From positions 2,666,001-2,730,000 of the forward strand of contig NZ_CP042997.1 of assembly GCF_008087625.1 (NCBI RefSeq): DNA of 64,000 nt, given 5' to 3'. The notes beneath the pieces are model-generated. The model worked only from the letters and a program-made list of their open reading frames with translations. It made no database searches and was not told where the DNA came from. Positions 57,709-64,000 of this stretch are shown here, piece by piece (positions within the stretch are counted from its first letter, which is position 1; the number at the start of each line of letters is the position of its first letter). The stretch is from Aquisphaera giovannonii (GTDB lineage Bacteria > Planctomycetota > Planctomycetia > Isosphaerales > Isosphaeraceae). Both the position numbers and the translations under genes were made by a program.

Positions 57709-58494
57709 TCAGAGCCCGGCTTGCGAGGTGCACCGATTCATGAGCCAGGTGTCGACGTCGCCGAGCATCTGGCTGTTCAGACGATGCGTGCAGGGGTAGG
57801 ACTGGAAGGCGACGCGGAGTCCGCCCGAGCGGAGCGTCGCGACATCACGCCGGACTCCCGCGATCGGATGTCGCGTGTTCCATGCGCCGTGGACGACCAG
57901 GATGGGCAGTTCCCGGCAGGACTTCACCCAGGCGAGCGGGCGGAACCCGGGGGGCAACCAGCCGTTGATGGCGACGACGCCCGCGAATCGATCCGGGAAG
58001 CTCAACCCGAGCCGGTAGGCCAGCGCGGCACCCTCGCCGACGCCGACCAGGAAGATGCGCTCGGAGTGGACGTGGAGGAGGCTTCTGGTCGTCCGGATGC
58101 CGCCGAAGATGCCCTCCTCCAGGCGGCCCAACTCGTCGTGATCGGGATCGAAGAGGGCCCTACGGACCACCTCGGCCTCGGGACGCTGCGGCCTTGCCCT
58201 CAGCCCCGTGCGATCCTCGGACTCGAAGTCCCGGCCCCAGCCGAATCCCGCGGGCCGATCCCGCCGCGTCACCACCTCCGGCCCTCGCAACCCCAACGCG
58301 ACGTAGTTCCTCCAGCTCAGCGCCGGCATGGCCCGGACCAGCTGGTCCTCGTCCCCGCCCCTGGCGTGGAGTAGCACGAGCAGGGGATAGGCATAGTTGG
58401 GCTCATACTGGCGGGGTATGAACCGAGTTTCCACGAGAGCAGATCCCACTGAGGTCGACGCGGATGGAGGAGCGTTCAGCCGATCGTTGGTCAT
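57709..58494 (-). CDS. Alpha/beta-hydrolase-fold protein lacking nucleophile Ser
   Basis: The ATG at 58494, with GGAGG upstream, gives 261 residues similar to phospholipase/carboxylesterases (PLLVLLHARGGDEDQLV, LPILVVHGAWNTRHP, YPCTHRLNSQM). The nucleophile elbow G-x-S-x-G reads GVGEG (residues 151-155), so Ser is Gly153. The usual Asp in HG-x-x-D is Asn206. His237 remains. It is thus probably catalytically dead toward esters and may be a binding protein. It converges on no neighbour and has its own promoter (58624-58652). Confidence 0.8.
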   Translation of the reverse strand: MTNDRLNAPPSASTSVGSALVETRFIPRQYEPNYAYPLLVLLHARGGDEDQLVRAMPALSWRNYVALGLRGPEVVTRRDRPAGFGWGRDFESEDRTGLRARPQRPEAEVVRRALFDPDHDELGRLEEGIFGGIRTTRSLLHVHSERIFLVGVGEGAALAYRLGLSFPDRFAGVVAINGWLPPGFRPLAWVKSCRELPILVVHGAWNTRHPIAGVRRDVATLRSGGLRVAFQSYPCTHRLNSQMLGDVDTWLMNRCTSQAGL

Positions 58495-58864
58495 CCTGAG
58501 AAACCTCCGGTGTCGACAATCAGGTCGGGTTGGGCCGTTCTGGACGGTCGCGAGGCAGATTGAGGCCACCCGATCTTCCGTAGCTTGCTCAGGCTACCGT
58601 GCCATGGCCAGCTAACCCGGGAAAGCATAGCCTCGATTTTGCCACCCTTCAATAAACCGCCCAGTTATTTCCAATTTTGTCTCAAGTTTCCCAGAAGGCG
58701 ATCCGAGATCCCGCCGTAATCATGAAATCTGGCTGGGTTGTGTCGATTGGAAGTCGTCCGGGAGCTGGGGGTGCTGGGCTATCCGTGCCGCAAGCCCGGT
58801 GAAAGACCGGGCGGCGACGCGCGGACGGCTCCGCCGCCCCGCTCCAGGGGAGCTCGGATCCAGG
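58495..58864. other. Divergent intergenic region with AT-rich patch
   Basis: An AT-rich stretch near 58640-58690 carries the promoter for the gene at 57709. Downstream, 58790-58860 is GC-rich with a 7-bp hairpin (stem GCCCGGT) that could close the CARDB transcript. Confidence 0.5.
58624..58652 (-). promoter_or_regulatory. Sigma-70-type promoter for the pseudo-hydrolase gene
   Basis: On the minus strand TTGAAG (58652-58647) and TATGCT (58629-58624) are spaced 17 bases apart, about 120 bases upstream of the start codon. Confidence 0.45.
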
Positions 58865-60430
58865 CTACACGTACTTCTTCAGGAAGTTGTTGAACGACTT
58901 CGGGAACACGCTGAGGTTGTGCAGTACGGAATTGTCCTTCTTCGGCTTGCGATAGAGCTTCCGATGCTGGGCCGTATTCGCGGCCTTGGCGGCGACCGCG
59001 GCGGCGTGGGCCTCGGCCTTGGCGACATACTTGGCGGTGTTCGTGGCGAGGAGTTGCTTGGGGGCCGGGTAGGTCGGGACGTAGGAGTTGCCGTCGGCAC
59101 CGAGGAGCTTCAGCGTGATCGGGCCGGACATGGCGGTGTCATTGTTGGAGAAGGACTCGTTGACGACGTGCTCCGGATCGACGATCACGGCGATGCGACC
59201 GACTTCCTGGCTGGACAGCGACATGCCCGATGGCAGCCGGTTGGGCAGGGTCAGCGACTGCGTGAGGGTGGTCAGGCCGCCGGCGGCGAGCCCGTCGACC
59301 ATGGCGTCGCCCAGGAACAGGCCCGAGTTGGTGCTGCCGCTGCCGTTCACGAGGACGAACCGCACGCGGAACGGGCCCTGGTCGGCGTTCCCCAGGTTCT
59401 GGAGGACGGTGGAGACCTGGAAGGTGTTGCCCCAGCTCAAGGTCCCGGAGGACACCTGGACGTCGCCGGGCGTGAGGTTCGGCAGGGCCGACTGCGCCGT
59501 GGTGGTCGGGGTCGAGTCCGTGGTGTTGATCGTCACGGCGGTCTGGTCGACGCCGCTCCCCCCGGCCGGACCGTGAGGATACGTGGCGTTGGTCAGGTAG
59601 TCGGCATCCGGGATGATCGACAGCGTATAGGCGCTGGAGCCCTCCACGATGCGGGGCACGGTCGTGGGCAGGGCGACCGTCGTCTGGACGTTGACCGTGG
59701 ACCAGGCGGGGATCGGGGGGACAGAGATGCTCCCGATCGTGAGGTCCGATAGCCCGCCGAAGTTCTGCCCGGAAGGCGTGAGGACCAGGATGGCGCGGCT
59801 CGCCGGCGCCGCCCCGTAAGACTCGTTCCGGACCTGGGCGGTCACCTGGAGCGTCCCGCCCCAGTTCAGCGTGGTCGGGTAGACGCCGATGCCGCCGACG
59901 GACAGGGCGGCCTGCTGGCCGGCGCTGATCTGGACGCTGGCGGAGTCGAAGCCGAGGCCTACGCCGGTGTTGTTCCGCTCGTTGGATTCCTTGACCTTCC
60001 CTTCGGGATCGACCTTGGAATCGATGTAGACCACCCCGTTGGAGCTGGCGCCGGGGACCTGCGAGGTCGGCAGCTTGACCGTCGTGCTGAAGGGGACCGT
60101 CTGGCCGGGCTGGAGCCCCGCGGGGATCGCGACCTCGCCGAGGAGCACGGAGTACTTGCCGACGGCGTCCTTGCTGGAGGCGTAGACGCCGACGTTGAAG
60201 GACGACGTGACGGCGGCCCTGCCCTGATTCGTGACCTGCCCGGTCGCGGTGATCGGGTCGCCCCAGTCGGCCGTGGCGTCCGTCACCAGGGACGACGTCA
60301 CCAGGTCGGGGAGGCCGGCAGCCGCGGCGGACATCACCTCTCGCCGCTCGAGGGCGTCAAACTTCAAGATGATCAGGCCGCGCCCCCAGGCGCGACGGCG
60401 TCCGGCGGACCGACGGTCTCGGGACGACAT
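58865..60430 (-). CDS. CARDB-repeat surface protein with planctomycete LExR motif
   Basis: The ATG at 60430, with GGAGATGCG upstream, gives 521 residues. The N-terminus ends in FDALERREVMSAAAAG, close to the LEPR/LExRxxLSA motif seen at the start of many planctomycete surface proteins. Three CARDB-like beta-sandwich repeats follow (DLVTSSLVTDATADWGD; ALSVGGIGVYPTTLNWG; LPNLTPGDVQVSSGTLSWG), each with G-N-x-N/NESNERNN hallmarks. The last 90 residues are Ala/Lys-rich, and the end is NNFLKKYV. It is likely a cell-surface or secreted protein with binding function. There is no dockerin or sortase motif. Confidence 0.82.
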   Translation of the reverse strand: MSSRDRRSAGRRRAWGRGLIILKFDALERREVMSAAAAGLPDLVTSSLVTDATADWGDPITATGQVTNQGRAAVTSSFNVGVYASSKDAVGKYSVLLGEVAIPAGLQPGQTVPFSTTVKLPTSQVPGASSNGVVYIDSKVDPEGKVKESNERNNTGVGLGFDSASVQISAGQQAALSVGGIGVYPTTLNWGGTLQVTAQVRNESYGAAPASRAILVLTPSGQNFGGLSDLTIGSISVPPIPAWSTVNVQTTVALPTTVPRIVEGSSAYTLSIIPDADYLTNATYPHGPAGGSGVDQTAVTINTTDSTPTTTAQSALPNLTPGDVQVSSGTLSWGNTFQVSTVLQNLGNADQGPFRVRFVLVNGSGSTNSGLFLGDAMVDGLAAGGLTTLTQSLTLPNRLPSGMSLSSQEVGRIAVIVDPEHVVNESFSNNDTAMSGPITLKLLGADGNSYVPTYPAPKQLLATNTAKYVAKAEAHAAAVAAKAANTAQHRKLYRKPKKDNSVLHNLSVFPKSFNNFLKKYV

Positions 60431-61024
60431 TTCGCATCTCCTCCATGAGAACGCATCGCTTCCGGCCCCGCTGGCGACGAGACGGGAGCATGCCAGCGAG
60501 CCGGACCCACACCCGATCGACGAGGCCACGGGACGTCGTCCCGGTGGCATCGGCCCCTTCCTTGGGCAGTGGCAGAAGCTAATCGCAATCCCCCCCGCCG
60601 TCAACCCGGTCCGCCGCGGGGGCCGGCCCGAATACCGTCATGGCCTCCGGAATCCGGCGCGGACCTCGAGCCGCCAAAGGTCCGGGCACGGCGTCGCCCG
60701 CCCCGCGACCGGAGCTCCCAACGGCGCCCCGGGACCCCTCTTCATGCGATCGCCGGCTACCACCTCGAAGAGACGGCTCCCGGTCTACGGCACCCTCGGA
60801 GCCGTTCCTCGAGCCATCAGCGGCAGGACGGAACCCCGAGCCGATGGGCCGGGCAGATCCCGGACCATGTCGCGGTCCGTCACGATCCCCGCCCCGCGGC
60901 GGGTCACATCCCGAGCCGAGGAGCGGCCCGGGGGCCGAATTTCGCGGCCATGGGCCACTCGCGAATCGATGCGGGTAGAATCGGCGGAGCGGATCGCGAC
61001 GGGGAATGGCAATGGCCCAGGGGA
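60431..61024. other. Divergent intergenic region
   Basis: About 595 bases between two divergent genes. GC-rich, with several GC-driven open frames in both directions and no clear gene. The promoters of both flanking genes must lie here but are not identified. Confidence 0.5.
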
Positions 61025-61900
61025 ATGGCTCCGATGGGGCGAAGGCGAAGTCTGGTGCTGGGAGCCGCGGTCGTCGTCGTCGGCCTGGCGGCGGCCTTGC
61101 AGGGGCGGCAGGAAGAGCCGCCGGCGTCGGTGGACTTCCGGCCCGACGTGCCATATGCGACCGCGGCCGGGGAGGGCCTGAGGCTCGACTTTGCCAGGCC
61201 CAAAGGAGGGCAGGGGCCGTACCCGCTCGTCGTTTGTATCCACGGCGGCGGCTGGTCGGGGGGGGACAAGGCGGAATTCCGCCAGGCACTCTTCGCCCTG
61301 GCGCAGCAGGGCCTGGCCGTCGCCTCGTTGCAATATCGGCTCGCTCCCCGGCATCCTTTCCCGGCGCAGTATGACGACGTGAAGGCGGCGGTGAGCTTCC
61401 TCCGGGCGAAGGCGAAGGAGTGGAGCATCGACCCGGGCCGCGTCGCGGCCTTCGGCGGCTCGGCGGGGGGACATCTCGCGCTCCTCCTCGCGACGGACCC
61501 CGACGTGAATTTGAAGGCCGTCGTCTCCATGGCCGGCCCGACCAGGCTGAACACGCCGCTTCCCGACCTGTCCGCCAGGCTCGTCCGGCAGTTGATCGGG
61601 ACGCCGGGGACGGTCTCGGCCTCGTACTGGAGGACCGTCAACCCGATCGACCGGGTCGGCCCGCATGTCGCGCCCATCCTCCTCATCCACGGGGACCGGG
61701 ACGAGATCGTCCCGTACGAGCAGTCGGTCTCGATGTTCGAGGCGTGCAAGGTGGCGGGGGTCGAGGTGGAGCTGCTGACGATCCCGGGAGGCGGGCACGG
61801 GAGCGGCGGCAGGCGCGAGGACAATGAGGCCGCCATCATCAAGGCCGTCTCCTTCTTGAAGGATCACCTGGGGGTGCCACCGGGCGCCGCAGCACGATGA
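61025..61900 (+). CDS. Alpha/beta-hydrolase, exported esterase
   Basis: The ATG at 61025, with AGGGGA upstream, gives 291 residues; a long in-frame extension upstream is not supported. A signal segment (LVLGAAVVVVGLAAALQG) precedes the hydrolase domain. Its motifs are VCIHGGGWSGGD (oxyanion), FGGSAGGHLALLL with Ser at about 146, LIHGDRDEIVP with Asp near 225, and PGGGHGSGG with His near 257. All catalytic residues are present. The fold is the hormone-sensitive-lipase-like group. Its stop overlaps the start of the ABC ATPase gene (ATGA), so they are translated together. The pairing of an esterase with an ATPase is unusual. Confidence 0.85.
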   Translation: MAPMGRRRSLVLGAAVVVVGLAAALQGRQEEPPASVDFRPDVPYATAAGEGLRLDFARPKGGQGPYPLVVCIHGGGWSGGDKAEFRQALFALAQQGLAVASLQYRLAPRHPFPAQYDDVKAAVSFLRAKAKEWSIDPGRVAAFGGSAGGHLALLLATDPDVNLKAVVSMAGPTRLNTPLPDLSARLVRQLIGTPGTVSASYWRTVNPIDRVGPHVAPILLIHGDRDEIVPYEQSVSMFEACKVAGVEVELLTIPGGGHGSGGRREDNEAAIIKAVSFLKDHLGVPPGAAAR

Positions 61901-63039
61901 GCGCCCCGGCGGAGATTGCGCTTCACGGGGTATCCGGGAGCCACGCCCCCGGCAGGCATGCGGTCGATGAGGTGTCCATCTCGATCCGAGCCGGCGAACG
62001 GCTCGTCGTCCTGGGACCCTCGGGCTCGGGAAAGACGACCTTGCTCCGGCTGATCGCCGGTTTGCATGAGCCCCAGTCGGGTACGGTGCGGATCGGCGCC
62101 AGGGACATGGCGGGGGTGCCGCCACACGAGCGAGACCTGGCGATGGTCTTCCAGTCGCAGTCGCTGTACCCCCACCTGAGCGTAGCGGCGAACCTGGCAT
62201 TCTCCTTGCGGGCCCGCCGCGTCCCGCGTGCCGAGCGTCGCGACCGCGTCCGGGAGGCGGCCGCGCTGCTCGGCCTGGAAGACCTGCTCGAGCGCCGCCC
62301 TTCCCAGCTATCCGGAGGCGAGCGCCAGCGCGTCGCCCTCGGCCGGGCGGTCGCGAGGCGTCCCGGCATCCTGCTGCTGGACGAGCCCTTCGCCGGCCTC
62401 GACGAACCGCTCCGGGTCGCCCTCCGCGCGGAGCTATTGGACCTGCACCGGCGCATCGGCTCCACGCTGGTGATGGTCACCCATGACCAGGCCGAGGCGC
62501 TCGCGATCGGGGAGCGCCTGGCGGTCCTCGATCGAGGGAGGCTCCTGCAAGTCGGCCCGCCCTCGGAGGTTTACGCCCGCCCCGGTCACCGACTGGTTGC
62601 GTCGTTCCTCGGCCGCCCCGGGATGAACCTCCTCCGTTGCGCCGTCGTCCAGGACGGAGATTCCCTCAGGATCGTACCGGATGGGACCGCCCCGTCATGC
62701 CCGATCGTGCCGCCCGATGACCGCCTGCCCCGCCCCGGCCGATACGAGCTGGGCATCCGCGCCGAGAGGGTGCGGATCCTTGGTCCTTCGGGAGGCCACA
62801 CGGGCATCGGAGCCGGACTGATCCTCGCCCCGGGGGTCGCCCGGACGGTCGAGTACCGCGGAGAATCGAACCTTCTGGCGATCGGGATCGGCCTCCAAAC
62901 CCTCTTCGTCCGCGTGGCAACGGACGCGAGCCCGGGGGAGGGTCAGGCGGTGGCCGCGGCGTTCTCGCTCAATGACGTGTGCTGGTTCGACCCCGGGTCC
63001 GGGCTTCGCGTCGCGGGCGGGGGCGGCCCGGACGCTTGA
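61897..63039 (+). CDS. ABC importer ATPase, MalK/UgpC-type
   Basis: This 380-residue protein has intact motifs: Walker A GPSGSGKT, Q-loop MVFQSQSLYPH, signature LSGGERQR, Walker B ILLLDEPFAGLD, H-loop MVTHDQAEAL. A TOBE-like C-terminal domain follows from about 235. It is a typical sugar- or glycerol-phosphate-type importer ATPase; permease and binding protein are not encoded nearby, so its partner is elsewhere. It is coupled to the upstream esterase by a 4-base overlap. Its intact residues serve as a reference for the degenerate ATPase at 28613. Confidence 0.92.
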   Translation: MSAPAEIALHGVSGSHAPGRHAVDEVSISIRAGERLVVLGPSGSGKTTLLRLIAGLHEPQSGTVRIGARDMAGVPPHERDLAMVFQSQSLYPHLSVAANLAFSLRARRVPRAERRDRVREAAALLGLEDLLERRPSQLSGGERQRVALGRAVARRPGILLLDEPFAGLDEPLRVALRAELLDLHRRIGSTLVMVTHDQAEALAIGERLAVLDRGRLLQVGPPSEVYARPGHRLVASFLGRPGMNLLRCAVVQDGDSLRIVPDGTAPSCPIVPPDDRLPRPGRYELGIRAERVRILGPSGGHTGIGAGLILAPGVARTVEYRGESNLLAIGIGLQTLFVRVATDASPGEGQAVAAAFSLNDVCWFDPGSGLRVAGGGGPDA

Positions 63040-63150
63040 AGTCCCGGCTCTGAAGACGGCCCGAGGGACCTCCCGGTGCGTCCCCGCGATCACAGGATCA
63101 CTCCGCGACGGAGCACCGGCCCTCCCACAAACCAAATCGTGCCGGTCCGC

Positions 63151-64000
63151 TCACGAACCCGGCTCTTCGTCCGGGACGCGGACCGGGTAGGGAGCCTGGG
63201 CCCGGGCGAGACATTCCGGGCAGGCATTGCCCAGTCCGACGTACGGCTTGGCGCATCGGGGGCAAAGCCCGGCGCTGCGGCGGAGGGTCGGAAGCGATGC
63301 CCGAAGGCTTGCGCCGTCCGGGGTATGGCTGAATGCCTCCGCGATACGCCCGGCGAGCTGGACGAGGTCCCCCTGGATCTTGCCGGTCCTCAACCGGTTG
63401 TGGACGAGGTGCAGGAGCCATCGCGAGAGGTCGGATTCGAGGCTGTCCCGTGCCGCCGCATCCAGGAGCGGCGCGACCAGGCCGTGCAGTTCGAGGACGC
63501 GCTCCGGGTCGTTCACCTCGCGGGCCGCGCCGATCTGGAGCAGGTGCTCGTCCCGCGCCGCCTCTTGCGCCAGGCGGAGCTCCTCGCGCAGCGCGTCCAA
63601 TCGGGGATCCTCGGGCGACTCCGCCTCCAGGTCGAACAGGAGATTCTCGGCTTCATCCCAGTTCCGGCCGACGATGCTCCGGCGGATGGAGCCGGTCGGT
63701 GCCAGGGCGACCTTCGGCGTCGGGGCCGGTTCGTCATCCACCGGGACCGGCTGGTCCGTCGGAGATGCCGGGGCAGGGGGGGAGTCCAGGACGGAGGACG
63801 GCCCGGGGGCCGCCGCGGTGGTGACGGGTGCCGTCGCGGAATTCCTGGTATCCGACAACCAGTCACCGACCGCCCGGACGAGGGCCGCGAGGACCATGCC
63901 GGCGAGGGCATACGCCCCGGCGACGAACGTGGCGTCGCAGACGACGACCGCCAGCAGGATGGGCGAGAGCAAGCCGCCTGCAAGTCCGAGCAGGACCGCA
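63151..64000 (-). CDS. Membrane protein with C-terminal zinc ribbon, N-terminus cut
   Basis: The frame is open to the right edge, where membrane-type sequence (LLGLAGGLLSPILLAVVV) continues beyond a TTG at 63972, so the true start lies outside the window. It has one or two TM segments, a Pro/Ala linker, a helical region and a C-terminal zinc ribbon with two Cys pairs (CPRCAKPYVGLGNACPEC). The pattern mirrors the zinc-ribbon membrane protein at 56255. Its function is unknown. Confidence 0.7.
   Translation of the reverse strand, partial: AVLLGLAGGLLSPILLAVVVCDATFVAGAYALAGMVLAALVRAVGDWLSDTRNSATAPVTTAAAPGPSSVLDSPPAPASPTDQPVPVDDEPAPTPKVALAPTGSIRRSIVGRNWDEAENLLFDLEAESPEDPRLDALREELRLAQEAARDEHLLQIGAAREVNDPERVLELHGLVAPLLDAAARDSLESDLSRWLLHLVHNRLRTGKIQGDLVQLAGRIAEAFSHTPDGASLRASLPTLRRSAGLCPRCAKPYVGLGNACPECLARAQAPYPVRVPDEEPGS

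Noticed and set aside
58780-58864. Riboswitch-like GC-rich stretch with GAAA and paired arms
   Set aside because: It does not match the conserved core of c-di-GMP or cobalamin riboswitches, and no gene follows in the same direction within range.

Overview
The window comes from a GC-rich planctomycete, most likely a member or relative of the Isosphaeraceae. This rests on several signs: a PEP-CTERM protein, a CARDB surface protein with an LExR-type N-terminal motif, small basic and proline/alanine-rich proteins of a planctomycete type, many ECF-sigma-like and pseudoenzyme genes, and an ISKra4-like insertion sequence. Gene density is high and most start codons have a GGAG-type ribosome binding site. 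No rRNA, tRNA or CRISPR array was seen. The taxonomic placement is inference from gene content, not from a marker phylogeny.

Layout. 1-12.7 kb: an exported TPR protein (cut by the left edge), a phosphate-type porin, two tandem TolC-like outer-membrane channels, an RND efflux pump without an adjacent adaptor, an esterase and Dps. 12.7-21.4 kb: a housekeeping block on the minus strand. Its core is phoH - 7TM-HD phosphohydrolase - ybeY - corC, and the neighbouring cdsA, uppS and purA serve phospholipid, undecaprenyl and AMP synthesis. 21.6-24.2 kb: an ECF sigma / membrane anti-sigma / exported protein trio. 24.4-31 kb: carA and an iron-type ABC importer set (lipoprotein, ATPase, permease) whose ATPase has lost key residues and whose genes are interrupted by a reversed oxidoreductase gene. 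31-42 kb: an M28 peptidase with PDZ, secreted secretin-N-like proteins, an NtrC-type regulator, an HtrA-like protein with all three catalytic positions replaced, a palindromic repeat cluster, and a TPR/secretin-like gene that appears joined to the next gene by an A9 slippery site.

42-52.5 kb: planctomycete-type hypothetical genes, rpsA (six S1 domains) behind a promoter and a terminator-like attenuator, a primary-type sigma factor, a PEP-CTERM protein, a complete ISKra4-like element with 19-bp inverted repeats and a 9-bp target duplication, a lipoprotein, and a candidate small RNA on the minus strand. 52.5-64 kb: a multi-spanning acyltransferase-like protein, a cobalt/nickel ECF transporter (cbiMN-cbiQ-cbiO), two membrane proteins carrying zinc ribbons, a hydrolase-fold protein without its nucleophile, the CARDB surface protein, and an esterase translationally coupled to an intact MalK-type ATPase.

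The most unusual features are the probable -1 frameshift fusion near 40.23 kb, three independent degenerate enzymes (HtrA, ABC ATPase, alpha/beta hydrolase), the terminator-bounded candidate RNA at 51.65-51.99 kb, and the attenuator-like leader of rpsA.
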